Below, piece after piece: positions 52,405 through 61,976 of a DNA stretch of 64,000 nucleotides (the first letter of the stretch is position 1; every line of letters starts with the position of its first letter). The notes below the pieces were generated by a model. It was given only the letters and a program-made list of their open reading frames with translations, had not been told where the DNA came from and ran no database searches. Location: NCBI RefSeq assembly GCF_018494085.1, contig NZ_JABBFP010000009.1:62001-126000 (forward strand), given 5' to 3'. A program made the translations under genes and the position numbers. Source of the stretch: Rosenbergiella collisarenosi. Lineage in GTDB: Bacteria; Pseudomonadota; Gammaproteobacteria; Enterobacterales; Enterobacteriaceae.

Positions 52405-53466
52405 ATGAAAATATTAGTAATCGCCCCCTCTTGGGTCGGTGACATGATGATGTCCCAAAGCCTTTATCAGACATTGAAAGCACAGTGGCCGCAGGCCACT
52501 ATCGATGTAATGGCTCCCGCATGGTGTCGCCCACTACTGACCCGGATGCCTGAGGTAAACCAAGCGATAGCGATGCCGATTGGTCATGGAAGCTTAGCGC
52601 TGGGTGATCGTTATAAACTCGGTAAGGCACTACGTGACAACCACTACGATCAGGCTTACGTCCTCCCCAATTCTTTTAAATCTGCATTAATTCCCTGGTT
52701 CGCAAGAATAAAACGGCGTACCGGCTGGTTAGGTGAAATGCGTTATGGTTTATTAAATGATCATCGTCGCTTAGATAAAACCGCCTTTCCTTTAATGGTT
52801 GAGCGTTATATCGCCTTAGCCTACGATAAGAATAAAACAACTAGCGCAACCGCTTTGCCAAAACCTCTTGCACGCCCTGCCCTACTCGTGTCAGAGCGGG
52901 AGAAACTTGAAACGGCTGCGCTATTTAGTCTTCATGCCGATAGACCTATTGTTGGCTTCTGCCCAGGCGCTGAATTTGGGCCAGCAAAACGTTGGCCAGA
53001 CTATCATTACGCAGAATTAGCGAAACAGCTTATTGCCAAAGGCTATCAGATTGCTTTATTCGGCTCGGCGAAGGATAACGAGGCTGGCGCAGAGATCATT
53101 GCAAAACTATCAAACGACGAAGCAACGCACTGTACTAATCTCGCAGGTAAAACAGAGCTTGATCAGGCCGTAATTCTTCTTGCACAGTGCCGCGCTGTCG
53201 TCACGAATGACTCTGGACTGATGCACGTCGCCGCGGCACTTGATCGCCCGCTCGTTGCGCTTTATGGGCCGAGTAGCCCTGATTTTACGCCCCCTCTCAC
53301 GGATAAAGCACGGATTATTCGTTTGATTACCGGTTACCATAAGATTCGTAAGGGAGATGCCGAGCAAGGCTATCACCAAAGTTTGATCGATATTAATCCT
53401 TCACAGGTTACGCAAGCATTAGATGAGCTACTGGCTTGTGTTCAGGAGCAAGAATGCGCGTCCTGA
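52405..53466 (+). CDS. waaF: ADP-heptose:LPS heptosyltransferase II WaaF
   Basis: 353 residues from the ATG at 52405 (GGAAG site); a GTG five codons upstream is less likely. GT9 family motifs include SWVGDMMMSQSLYQTLK at the N-terminus, CPGAEFGPAKRWP and TNDSGLMHVAAALDRPLVALYGPSSP. It adds HepII to the inner core. It starts 16 bp after hldD, and its 3' end overlaps waaC by 13 bp. Confidence 0.97.
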   Translation: MKILVIAPSWVGDMMMSQSLYQTLKAQWPQATIDVMAPAWCRPLLTRMPEVNQAIAMPIGHGSLALGDRYKLGKALRDNHYDQAYVLPNSFKSALIPWFARIKRRTGWLGEMRYGLLNDHRRLDKTAFPLMVERYIALAYDKNKTTSATALPKPLARPALLVSEREKLETAALFSLHADRPIVGFCPGAEFGPAKRWPDYHYAELAKQLIAKGYQIALFGSAKDNEAGAEIIAKLSNDEATHCTNLAGKTELDQAVILLAQCRAVVTNDSGLMHVAAALDRPLVALYGPSSPDFTPPLTDKARIIRLITGYHKIRKGDAEQGYHQSLIDINPSQVTQALDELLACVQEQECAS

Positions 53467-54425
53467 TCGTTAAGACCTCTTCGATGGGCGACGTTATTCA
53501 TACTCTACCTGCGCTAACCGATGCACTGGAACATATTCCCTCGATTCGCTTCGATTGGGTAGTTGAAGAGGGTTTTAGTCAGATCCCGACTTGGCACCGT
53601 GCTGTCGATCGCGTGATCCCTGTAGCTGTCCGTCGTTGGCGAAAAAATTGGTTTCGCCACGATATTCGTGCAGAGCGTCGTCATTTTTATCAACAACTCA
53701 CGAGCACCCATTACGATGCCATCATTGATGCACAAGGGTTGATTAAAAGCGCAGCTTTGATTACCCGAAAAAGCCGCGGGACCAAACACGGCCTCGACTG
53801 GCAAAGCGCTCGTGAACCCCTCGCCAGCTGGTGGTACACCCATACTTACCGTATGAGTAAACAGCAGCATGCTGTTGAAAAAATTCGCGCATTATTTGCA
53901 GAGAGCTTGGGCTACCAAAAACCCACTACTCAAGGCGATTACGCTATTGCTCAACATTTTGTCCGAAACCTTCCTGATGATGCCAATCAGTACCTTGTCT
54001 TTTTACATGCAACGACTCGTGATGATAAACACTGGCCAGAAAGTGCATGGGAGAGTCTGATTGATGCAGTGACGGCACGCGGAATGAGCGTAAAGCTACC
54101 TTGGGGTTCTCCGGTTGAGTACCAACGTGCCGTAAGGTTAGCTGAGGGTCGTTCTAACGTAGAAGTCTTACCGAAACTCTCCCTCAGTGAGGTCGCCACA
54201 CAGTTAGCAGGGGCTAGAGGCGTCGTTTCCGTCGACACGGGGCTTAGCCATCTCACTGCTGCGTTAGACCGTCCCAATATCACGTTATATGGCCCGACTG
54301 ATCCCTTACTCATCGGGGGGTACGGCAAAAACCAGTACGTTATTAAAGGACAACCAGAAGGCAAAATGAGTGAGATTGAACCCGTCCAGGTCCTGGAGAA
54401 GTTAAACTCGATTGGCTGTCTTTAG
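53454..54425 (+). CDS. waaC: ADP-heptose:LPS heptosyltransferase I WaaC
   Basis: 323 residues from the ATG at 53454 (AGGAGCAAGA before it). GT9 motifs include VKTSSMGDVIHTLPALTDAL, DAQGLIKSA, KLPWGSPVE and VSVDTGLSHLTAALDRPNITLYGPTDP. It adds the first heptose to Kdo. It is the last gene of the hldD operon. A terminator follows, and waaL faces it from the other strand. Confidence 0.97.
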   Translation: MRVLIVKTSSMGDVIHTLPALTDALEHIPSIRFDWVVEEGFSQIPTWHRAVDRVIPVAVRRWRKNWFRHDIRAERRHFYQQLTSTHYDAIIDAQGLIKSAALITRKSRGTKHGLDWQSAREPLASWWYTHTYRMSKQQHAVEKIRALFAESLGYQKPTTQGDYAIAQHFVRNLPDDANQYLVFLHATTRDDKHWPESAWESLIDAVTARGMSVKLPWGSPVEYQRAVRLAEGRSNVEVLPKLSLSEVATQLAGARGVVSVDTGLSHLTAALDRPNITLYGPTDPLLIGGYGKNQYVIKGQPEGKMSEIEPVQVLEKLNSIGCL

Positions 54426-54435
54426 GTATGTAAGT

Positions 54436-54469
54436 CGTCTACTCCCCTCTCTCTGAGGAGGTGTAGACG
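54436..54469. terminator. Bidirectional terminator between waaC and waaL
   Basis: CGTCTAC (54436-54442) pairs with GTAGACG (54463-54469), extended inside by CCCTC/GAGG pairing. It lies between the two convergent operons. Confidence 0.7.
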
Positions 54470-54480
54470 CTTATAGCTGA

Positions 54481-55716
54481 TTAAGGCTGATTATGCTGGA
54501 GTCTACGCAAACTTAAAAACATCCCCATCAAGAAAGCAGAGGCGATGGCAGTTTGAAAAATAAACGTCTCTTCTACCCAGCCCCTCACCAAGAAGTCCGA
54601 AAAAATAATAAGAAATAAGGTCAGGTAGCTGTATTTACTACTAGGAATAGCGTTTCGATATCCTCGCCATGCGGTAACGAGAATAGCCAGTACAACGCTG
54701 ACTACAGAAAATAGCCCTAGCAGGCCACCTGCAAACCAATTTGAAAGAAAGAAGTTATGAGGACCGATAGGATCTCGGAAAAACCATTCCTGATGCTGTG
54801 GTAGGTTCGTGGCGTAAGCCTTAAGATAGACTTTATCGCCAATCCCAGTCCCTTTGACTGGATGCTGCATCACCATATCCCACGCTGCGCCTTGCGTCCC
54901 ATTGCCAAAGCGGTGACTGCTTGATGTTTGCTCAAGTTTATAGGCGAGTACTGCTAAGCGATCGTGAAAAGCGGCAAAGAACCCAACACTACTAATCGCG
55001 ATAATAACCGTAATAATGAGTGGCAATTTCCATTCACGGTTAAATACACACCAAAGTAATGACAATACAAATATAGCTAACCAAGCGCCACGTTGTAGCA
55101 GGCCTAACATTAGAAAACTATAAATAAGGCCTACGAAAATAAATGCAATTTTCGCCTTACTTCCTGGTGTTTTCCAAAGTAATAGAATAGCTGGCAAAGA
55201 AAAAATAAGGGCTTCAGCAATAAATCGATGGTTATAATTCGAGAAGGGATAAATACCCTGCCGATACTCAAGATAGTAAGCATAAAGTTCTTTACCCCCT
55301 GAAACGAGAAACATTATCCCCAGCCCAATCATGAGCGATCGACAAATTTCCTTACTATTCAGCTGACTAATGACCACAGCATAGACAATAGGTGTCAATA
55401 TTGTCTTCTCAATGATGGTATTAGAAAAATACTTAATACTCATTGCAGAATCGATAGAGATAAAGCAAGAGTAAGTTCCCGCTATTAATAATAATACTAG
55501 AAACTTAAAAATGCTGCTCTTACATATATCTTTAATAACCCATCTTTCTTTGTAAGCAATACTCAGTGAAGTGATTATCGTTAAATAAAAAAATAGATGT
55601 TTATATCGAGTAATACCATCGACGAAAAAAAGCCCAACAAATAAAATGAATAGTAATGAGCACCATTTATTCATTCCTACTACTCGACTCAATATCGTTT
55701 TAATTTCGCTAATCAT
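54481..55716 (-). CDS. waaL: O-antigen ligase WaaL (Wzy_C family)
   Basis: 411 residues with about twelve hydrophobic helices and a large periplasmic loop (about 265-330). The family's LLQRGAW motif (near 209) and periplasmic HPVKGTGIGDKVY and GPHNFFLSNWFAGG with the key histidine are present. It joins undecaprenyl-linked O-polysaccharide to lipid A-core. Here it is on the same strand as waaG to waaZ and faces waaC, whereas in E. coli K-12 it follows waaC on waaC's strand. Confidence 0.88.
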   Translation of the reverse strand: MISEIKTILSRVVGMNKWCSLLFILFVGLFFVDGITRYKHLFFYLTIITSLSIAYKERWVIKDICKSSIFKFLVLLLIAGTYSCFISIDSAMSIKYFSNTIIEKTILTPIVYAVVISQLNSKEICRSLMIGLGIMFLVSGGKELYAYYLEYRQGIYPFSNYNHRFIAEALIFSLPAILLLWKTPGSKAKIAFIFVGLIYSFLMLGLLQRGAWLAIFVLSLLWCVFNREWKLPLIITVIIAISSVGFFAAFHDRLAVLAYKLEQTSSSHRFGNGTQGAAWDMVMQHPVKGTGIGDKVYLKAYATNLPQHQEWFFRDPIGPHNFFLSNWFAGGLLGLFSVVSVVLAILVTAWRGYRNAIPSSKYSYLTLFLIIFSDFLVRGWVEETFIFQTAIASAFLMGMFLSLRRLQHNQP

Positions 55717-55887
55717 ATAGTTACCTAACTAGGTCTAAGTCATATAGTATAATTATTATACTGACCATAAGGTATCACGCTAATATTACTATTCGCGTGA
55801 ACTTGCCTTTCACTGTGGCAGCATACTATAAAGGAAAAATCTAGGGTATTCAAAAACACATCGATAGTAAGTGCTGCGATAATCATT

Positions 55888-56664
55888 TTACTCACCGCTT
55901 TCCTGCTTGAGTAGGGGGATGATGTCATACGGGATTGTAGTCGTAGTAGAAAGCGTAAAAAGGGGGGGGTTGATTCTTTCTTTCATAAACCTTAGTACTG
56001 CGATAATTTTTTGCGTATCTTGAGTCAGCTCAGAGGGCATAGCCGTCCCAGTTTGCTGATCGTAGAACCGCTGTCCGCCGTGAGTTAGGTCAAAACCAGC
56101 ACAGACGATTTTTTTGTAGGCCAGAGAATAAGCCAGCTGAATCGCAGCATAAGCGACGGTTTTACAGTTGCAGTAACCAATCGTGATATCTTTAGAAAAC
56201 CCTCTTATTCTTTTCTTTCTCGAGAAAGGAACCTCCATCACCACACTCGGATTCTGCGCGCAGAACAGAGCATACTTAATTTTTTTAAGCGGCCCCGATT
56301 TCTCTCGTTTATAGAGCTCTCTTAAGATAAAACAGTGTTCTACCAACCAATGTTGTAAGCTAGGCGGCGCTGAGTCGTAAACCTCTTGATTAATAAAGGT
56401 AAAGCGACTTTCCATAACGTGGCGCTTGAACTCTTCACATCGATGTAAGGGGAAGCGACCATCTGTGACCAGGTAGATGAAGGGGGCGATCCCCCGGTCA
56501 AGCAAATGACCTGCAGAGCCATTTACCGCGATAATATCTTTTGTACGCAGCAACGCCTCTGGGACTTGTGCCGCAGAGGGTCCCGAGAGAAAAAGTAAAC
56601 ACTCATCATGTTCTTTCTGCTCACGTAAATGCGCGAGTTGCGCTGAAGAAAAAAGTGTGGTCAT
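55888..56664 (-). CDS. waaZ: LPS core biosynthesis protein WaaZ
   Basis: 258 residues from the ATG at 56664; a GTG one codon upstream is also possible. The LLFLSGPSAAQVPEALLRTKDIIAVNGS start, the SKDITIGYCNCKTVAYAAIQLAYSL..KIVCAGFDLT centre and PSELTQD match enteric WaaZ. In E. coli WaaZ is needed for partial addition of a third Kdo. It is the fifth gene of the waaG operon. A 171-bp gap before waaL holds only a 48-codon frame. Confidence 0.85.
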   Translation of the reverse strand: MTTLFSSAQLAHLREQKEHDECLLFLSGPSAAQVPEALLRTKDIIAVNGSAGHLLDRGIAPFIYLVTDGRFPLHRCEEFKRHVMESRFTFINQEVYDSAPPSLQHWLVEHCFILRELYKREKSGPLKKIKYALFCAQNPSVVMEVPFSRKKRIRGFSKDITIGYCNCKTVAYAAIQLAYSLAYKKIVCAGFDLTHGGQRFYDQQTGTAMPSELTQDTQKIIAVLRFMKERINPPLFTLSTTTTIPYDIIPLLKQESGE

Positions 56665-56672
56665 CACTAACT

Positions 56673-57389
56673 CTACGCTGAACGCCCAATTAAACGTCCT
56701 TTGAACGCCTTGAACTTTTTACGAAACTGAGACTTTCGTTTCACCCATTGGTAGGAAAATCCGCGGTGAAAGTCACTAATACCGAAGTGCCTTTCAAGAT
56801 CGATGAAGTCCTTTGCGGCCCGAAAACGTGAATAGTTTTTACCAGACAGATCGATAACTCTCACTTGGCCTTTCGACAGCATAAAGTTTTGCTTATGTGC
56901 ATCATCGAAAATCACCCGATGTTCATGCAGAACCTTAACGCTTTCTAAGACCTCAGATTTGATCTTTTCGGTCAGCTCCCCTTTCTGAGCTAAGATATCC
57001 ATCTCGACACCGGGTATATACTCAATAATCATGATAAACCGACTGGCGAAATTAAAAATTTTAGTCTCAGCGAGTAGATAGAAATCATTTGGAAAGGTTA
57101 CGTCTCGTTGGCGGAGCATAGCTGTTTGTTTGAACAAGGTTAAATAATAGTCACCGCGGAAAAATGACTTTAAGAATCGTTCATTACGTTTTTCTTTCGG
57201 CGTAAAAACCTTCAAAACATACAGCTTGCCGTCTTTCTCCACTAAACTTACTTTGGTATCGGGAATACTCCTGAACACTTTCAGCGTAGTCAGTCGTGAA
57301 TGAAGAAAATCCTCCAACATAGTCGTGAAGAATTGATCATCGCCATTGGTATAGACGGTGTAGCCTGCAAGTTTCGTTTTAGTGACCAT
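56673..57389 (-). CDS. waaY: LPS core heptose (II) kinase WaaY
   Basis: 238 residues (232 in E. coli). The atypical kinase fold has FRSIPDTKVSLVEKDGKLYVLKVF with the ATP-binding Lys, IMIIEYIPGVEM, the catalytic loop FDDAHKQNFML and the metal Asp in VRVIDLSGKNYSR. It phosphorylates HepII. In E. coli it acts after WaaQ and WaaP; WaaQ is not encoded here. Confidence 0.92.
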   Translation of the reverse strand: MVTKTKLAGYTVYTNGDDQFFTTMLEDFLHSRLTTLKVFRSIPDTKVSLVEKDGKLYVLKVFTPKEKRNERFLKSFFRGDYYLTLFKQTAMLRQRDVTFPNDFYLLAETKIFNFASRFIMIIEYIPGVEMDILAQKGELTEKIKSEVLESVKVLHEHRVIFDDAHKQNFMLSKGQVRVIDLSGKNYSRFRAAKDFIDLERHFGISDFHRGFSYQWVKRKSQFRKKFKAFKGRLIGRSA

Positions 57390-57399
57390 AGCTCTTTAT

Positions 57400-58443
57400 T
57401 TATCGCCGAGAAAGTAGTTTACGAAGTAAATATCTAAAAAAATACTCATATCCTTTAAGGATTTTTTTCTGGTATATCAGATGCTTATAGCAATATCGAT
57501 ATTGATATGTCGACGCTGGCAGCTGTAGAGGCTCGTCCTTCCATGGGGAATGCCTTTTCGCCTGTTGAAATGCCTGCGAGCTAGGATATTGTCCCCACAA
57601 GTGCCAAGGCTTGGTGGGGCCAATAAAATGCATGAAAATACAGTTAGGATTGAACTGCTTACGTTTCGCTGAGTTAAGCTCATAGTTCAGGCTATATTGC
57701 GTATTATAGACACTATTTAAGAACATTTTTTTGTCTGCTAGCGCTAAATTCAATAAATCTTGATCATAAAACGTCAATTTAGCATGCAGCGACTGATCGG
57801 CAACTAGCCTTAAAATGTGTGTCAGTACCGCTTCCTTACGCCACGCATCAAGGTTAATGAGCATGACTCCAGAATTAAAATAACCCTGTTCGAGTGCTTT
57901 ACAGTCAAGCGTTTCGGCCTGATGCTGCCACCATATGGCATCCCTTTCGGGGACGACGGCAACAACATTATCCTGTAGATCTACCTCCAGTAACTCTGTT
58001 ACATCGCCTTGGCATACAACGTCAGCATCAAGATATAGCATTTTAGATATCGAGAGAGAGAGCACCTCTGCCATCATAAAACGGTAGTAGATTGCCGAAG
58101 ACCAGAGCCGGTTAGTCGGTAACTGTGCAAAATAGTCATTATCGAGTGTATAAAGCGTAATTCGCAGCTCGTGTTGTCGGGCAAGCTCGATAAGCTTTTG
58201 TTGATCGAGCTGTGACGTATCATTACTAAATAGATGGAAATGAAAACGTATTCCAGAATTACTGGCGGCTAGCGAGGCCATGGAAATTTCACACCCTAAT
58301 AAAAAGTCGCCATCGGCGCCCCACCCGACATCTAGCTGAATATCGCTGTCTTCAACGCCGCAAGGGTTGAGCGTTGTACGTTGTTTAATAGCACGCTCAC
58401 ATGTCTGTAATAGAGGGTGAGTGTGTGTTATTTCAGCGGTCAT
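57400..58443 (-). CDS. waaO: LPS core alpha-1,3-glycosyltransferase, GT8 family (WaaO-like)
   Basis: 347 residues from the ATG at 58443 (GGAAGGGG site); an ATG overlapping the waaP stop (58458) is an alternative. GT8 motifs: AIYYRFMMAEVL, the DXD motif LYLDADVVCQGD, GYFNSGVMLINL and HFIGPTKPWHLW. The C-terminal YQYRYCYKHLIY..ILKGYEYFFRYLLRKL is the membrane-associated GT8 tail of WaaO. It is expected to extend the outer core with glucose or galactose. Donor specificity cannot be read from sequence, so the symbol is provisional. Confidence 0.82.
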   Translation of the reverse strand: MTAEITHTHPLLQTCERAIKQRTTLNPCGVEDSDIQLDVGWGADGDFLLGCEISMASLAASNSGIRFHFHLFSNDTSQLDQQKLIELARQHELRITLYTLDNDYFAQLPTNRLWSSAIYYRFMMAEVLSLSISKMLYLDADVVCQGDVTELLEVDLQDNVVAVVPERDAIWWQHQAETLDCKALEQGYFNSGVMLINLDAWRKEAVLTHILRLVADQSLHAKLTFYDQDLLNLALADKKMFLNSVYNTQYSLNYELNSAKRKQFNPNCIFMHFIGPTKPWHLWGQYPSSQAFQQAKRHSPWKDEPLQLPASTYQYRYCYKHLIYQKKILKGYEYFFRYLLRKLLSRR

Positions 58444-58457
58444 AGCCACCCCTTCCA

Positions 58458-59255
58458 TTAGAGGTTTTTCCTCAGCGTGCGCTGTTTAATTTTTTCGGCT
58501 CTCTTCTGCGCTTGGCGGATCAAATAGCTTTCTTGACGAAAAATATCTCGTACCGGCTGCCCGAAATATTCCGTTAAGAAATAGCAGTAGTCACGAAAGG
58601 AGAGCGCTAGAGGAAAACTCGAATAATACAACGCGATAAGATCTTTGTTTCGCCAACGCAGAGGTGTCTTCTTACGGATTTGCGCGCGATGTAGGTCAAT
58701 CACCGAGAGCGTAGCATTGTCACGATTTTCATCGAAAGGGAGTGCGAGCAGGAAATGGCAGATATAACAATCCCGGTGGTTTAGCCCTGACTGGTGCATA
58801 GCGGCTACGGTTCGTGCCAATTGTTGAATAAGGTGGCGTTTAACGCGATAAGCGGGAGGTTGCGTTGCCCAGTTCGCGCAATAGTCTTCTAGACTTATCG
58901 CCGGGTTCAAGTCCTTGGTGATAATAAAGGATTCGCGCTGCAATGGGTTCCAGTGACGCTGACCATAGCCATAACAGCTCATCGTTGGGATTGCCGCGGC
59001 TTGAAGATGCTCAATCGCTTGCCACTCGTTTTTTGCGCCTAACACGGGTAAACGTAAGGTAATTAGATTCTTCAATACCTCTTTCAACGCTGTCCCGCGG
59101 TGATACTTAACGAAGTAGCTTTCACCGGCAAAATCGAAGCGCATCGTTTTCCTCGCCTCCACTTGCCGAAAGGTTTCACCTTGTAGCGCCAGAATTTCAG
59201 CATAAGGATCGCTATGCGCCCACGCTTGCTTAAAAGGCTGTTCGAGTTGCAGCAT
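58458..59255 (-). CDS. waaP: LPS core heptose (I) kinase WaaP
   Basis: 265 residues from the ATG at 59255 (GAGAGC site), the same as E. coli. Kinase motifs: ESYFVKYHRGTALKEVLKNL, SFIITKDLNPAISLEDYC, the catalytic loop GLNHRDCYICHFLL and the metal Asp in SVIDLHRAQI. It phosphorylates HepI, which stabilises the outer membrane. It overlaps waaG by 26 bp. Confidence 0.97.
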   Translation of the reverse strand: MLQLEQPFKQAWAHSDPYAEILALQGETFRQVEARKTMRFDFAGESYFVKYHRGTALKEVLKNLITLRLPVLGAKNEWQAIEHLQAAAIPTMSCYGYGQRHWNPLQRESFIITKDLNPAISLEDYCANWATQPPAYRVKRHLIQQLARTVAAMHQSGLNHRDCYICHFLLALPFDENRDNATLSVIDLHRAQIRKKTPLRWRNKDLIALYYSSFPLALSFRDYCYFLTEYFGQPVRDIFRQESYLIRQAQKRAEKIKQRTLRKNL

Positions 59256-60375
59256 CTTTTGCTCTCTTTTCAATAATATCAGCCGCCTGTTCAGGCAAAC
59301 CGTATACATCATGCTCATCGCAATAGCGACGTGCTCCCTGCGACCACGAGAGCAATTGCTCGGGATCTCTTAGCGCTGCGTCCAATGCCTGATTGAGGGT
59401 GTTCTGGCTAAACGGTTCGCCGATGACAACACCGTTCCCTGCAGCCTCAAGATAGGGCGCGTTACCACATACCTCTGTACAGATCACCGGGAGTTCGGAG
59501 GCTAAGGCTTCAATCAATACAATTCCTGCCGCCTCTTGGTATGCAGGATGAAGGAGTAGATCCGCCGCTGCCATTAATTGAGGAATATCGTCCCTACCTT
59601 GATAAAAATCAACATACGACGCTATCCCCAGCTTTTGCGCTGACTTCTGGTAAGTCACCGGACTATCCGCACCCACTACCCAAAATTTTACTCTATCCTT
59701 TCGCTCGGGAGGTAACGCAGCAATCGCCTCAAGGCTACGTTGTACCCCTTTGCGTCGAAAATCGGAGCCAACTTGAAGTAAGAATAGGGTCGAATCGGCG
59801 ATCCCTAACGCCTGGCGTATCTCTTTACGGTTATGGCGTCGTTGATATGGTAAAAAAAGTTGTCGATCGATGCCTGGGGGAAGCAAATGAAATCGCTCAT
59901 TAGGCGTCTGATAAAACTGTATAAAATCCGTTTTCTGTTGTGGCGTTAATACTAAAATTTCCGTACTTGCCTCAGCCGAGAAGACCGCTTTTTCTGCACG
60001 AAGATAACTACGATAACGCGGTGTTAAGGTATATAAAAAACCTTTTTCCCTCGCCGTTTTAGCGGCATAACAGACGTCTGCTGCGAAATAGAGATCAAGC
60101 CCCGGCATCTTATTGAAACCTACTAATACGTCGTCGGGAGAGTTCGCTCGATTCGCGGCAATCCACCGACTAAAATGTTGATTACGGGTATGGTTAGACA
60201 TGCCTCGCTTAGGAACAATGATCACCTCAAAACCAGGACATTTTTCGCCTTGCCACTCAAAAGTATAAACGATTACCTGATGCCCCCGCTGCTGGCAAGC
60301 CAACGCAATTCGCCTAAAGTCTCTTTGTTGCCCTCCGTAAGGGAAATATTTATGCAAGCAAAACGCTATTTTCAC
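59230..60375 (-). CDS. waaG: LPS core alpha-1,3-glucosyltransferase I WaaG
   Basis: 381 residues starting at GTG 60375, chosen because GAGGA lies just upstream and VKIAFCLHKYFPYGGQQRDFRRI aligns with the E. coli N-terminus. GT4 motifs: VGFNKMPGLDLYFAADVCYA, LQVGSDFRRKGVQRS, LLLHPAYQEAAGIVLIEALAS. It adds the first glucose of the outer core. It is the first gene of the waaG-P-O-Y-Z-L operon. waaQ, which precedes waaG in E. coli, is absent. Confidence 0.95.
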   Translation of the reverse strand: MKIAFCLHKYFPYGGQQRDFRRIALACQQRGHQVIVYTFEWQGEKCPGFEVIIVPKRGMSNHTRNQHFSRWIAANRANSPDDVLVGFNKMPGLDLYFAADVCYAAKTAREKGFLYTLTPRYRSYLRAEKAVFSAEASTEILVLTPQQKTDFIQFYQTPNERFHLLPPGIDRQLFLPYQRRHNRKEIRQALGIADSTLFLLQVGSDFRRKGVQRSLEAIAALPPERKDRVKFWVVGADSPVTYQKSAQKLGIASYVDFYQGRDDIPQLMAAADLLLHPAYQEAAGIVLIEALASELPVICTEVCGNAPYLEAAGNGVVIGEPFSQNTLNQALDAALRDPEQLLSWSQGARRYCDEHDVYGLPEQAADIIEKRAKDAATRTAF

Positions 60376-60690
60376 GTAAATGTCCTCACCAAGGGCGTAA
60401 AGCGTCGACCCGTTATGCAAAGGCTATTGAGCGCAAGTAAAGTACCCAAATCCTGTAGCCATCGTCGGTCGCTGAGGTTCAGAGAACCTAGCAAATAATG
60501 ACGAGTTTACACTAATTACAGGGTGGCGTGGGGGCTAATCGAGCTACCCTCTTCTCAGTATCTTGGTAAGATACACGAGCATAACGCGCTTTAGCTCGTA
60601 TGTTGAGATACGCAGGGGATAATGTGAGATCGCTTTTTTTCTGGTAATATCAACGCCTTTATTCAATCTTTCAGGCCGACCGATAATATA

Positions 60691-61968
60691 ATGCTGACTG
60701 CCGTCTATACCGTTTTACTCTATCTGATCCAACCTTTGATTTGGATAAGACTTTGGCGCCGTGGTAAGACACTGCCAGCCTACCGTTTACGATGGAAAGA
60801 GCGTTATGGATATTGTAAGGGCAAAGTTGTGCCTGGAGGAATTGTCCTGCACTCGGTCTCTGTAGGAGAAACCTTGGCAGCAATCCCTTTGGTCAGAGCG
60901 CTACAATACCGCTACCCTTCTATACCGATTACTGTCACCACCATGACACCTACGGGTTCGGAACGCGCACAATCCGCTTTTGGGAAAAACGTTTCTCACG
61001 TTTACCTGCCTTACGATCTGCCTACCGCAATTAATCGCTTTCTGGATACAGCGGCCCCCCGTCTCGTCATCATTATGGAGACCGAACTCTGGCCGAATAT
61101 TATCCATACTCTACATCGTCGCCATATCCCGCTTATTATCGCGAATGCTCGGTTATCAGAGCGTTCTGCCAAGCGTTACAAAAAATTGGGGAACGAACTT
61201 GCAGAGCTTCTACAAAAAATAAGCTGTATTGCGGCGCAAAATACTGATGATGGCCAGCGTTTCTTAGCATTAGGCGCAAAACCGGAGCAACTCTCCGTGA
61301 CGGGTAGTTTAAAGTTTGATATCTCCGTTACACCGGAATTGGCCGCAAAAGCTGTCGCACTGCGTCGGCAATGGGCTCCTCATCGTCCCGTGTGGATCGC
61401 TGCCAGTACGCATGAAGGTGAAGAACGCATTGTACTAGAGGCTCATCGTCAGCTACTCCAACAATTTCCTGACTTATTATTGATTTTGGTACCGCGTCAT
61501 CCCGAACGGTTCCAACCGGTCAAAGAGCTAGCACATAAAGTCGGCTTCACACCGGTAATGCGTAGCGAGCAGCTCGTTCCCAGTACAAATGCACAAGTAT
61601 TAATTGGTGATACGATGGGCGAACTGATGTTGTTATACGGGATTGCTGATATTGCTTTTGTAGGGGGGAGTTTAGTGGAGCGCGGCGGCCACAACCCATT
61701 GGAACCCGCCGCTCATGCGATTCCAGTGATAATGGGACCCCATACTTGGAATTTCAACGATATCTGCAGCAAGCTCGAAACTGCCCAAGGATTAATTACG
61801 GTTAACGACCAAGCCGCCTTAGTCCAAGAGATGTTACAGCTACTGGCTGATGCCGATCTCCGAAAGTATTATGGTCTGCATGCCGTAGATGTCTTACATC
61901 AAAACCAGGGCGCTCTGCAGCAGTTGTTGCAGCTTGTTGAGCCTTATCTTACTACTCACTCTCACTAG
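60691..61968 (+). CDS. waaA: 3-deoxy-D-manno-octulosonic acid (Kdo) transferase WaaA
   Basis: 425 residues, equal to E. coli. An N-terminal membrane anchor is followed by VLHSVSVGETLAAIPLVRAL, MTPTGSERA, METELWPNII, SLKFDIS and the C-terminal FVGGSLVERGGHNPLEPAAHAIPVIMGPHTWNF. It transfers two Kdo residues to lipid IVA. It is divergent from waaG and 8 bp upstream of coaD. The 315-bp gap before it holds divergent promoters but no gene. Confidence 0.98.
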   Translation: MLTAVYTVLLYLIQPLIWIRLWRRGKTLPAYRLRWKERYGYCKGKVVPGGIVLHSVSVGETLAAIPLVRALQYRYPSIPITVTTMTPTGSERAQSAFGKNVSHVYLPYDLPTAINRFLDTAAPRLVIIMETELWPNIIHTLHRRHIPLIIANARLSERSAKRYKKLGNELAELLQKISCIAAQNTDDGQRFLALGAKPEQLSVTGSLKFDISVTPELAAKAVALRRQWAPHRPVWIAASTHEGEERIVLEAHRQLLQQFPDLLLILVPRHPERFQPVKELAHKVGFTPVMRSEQLVPSTNAQVLIGDTMGELMLLYGIADIAFVGGSLVERGGHNPLEPAAHAIPVIMGPHTWNFNDICSKLETAQGLITVNDQAALVQEMLQLLADADLRKYYGLHAVDVLHQNQGALQQLLQLVEPYLTTHSH

Positions 61969-61976
61969 GAGTCTCT

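Noticed and set aside
60541-60551. RfaH ops-like element (GAGGGTAGCTC on the minus strand) before waaG
   Set aside because: Only about 7 of 11 bases match the ops consensus and no JUMPstart-like flanking sequence is seen.
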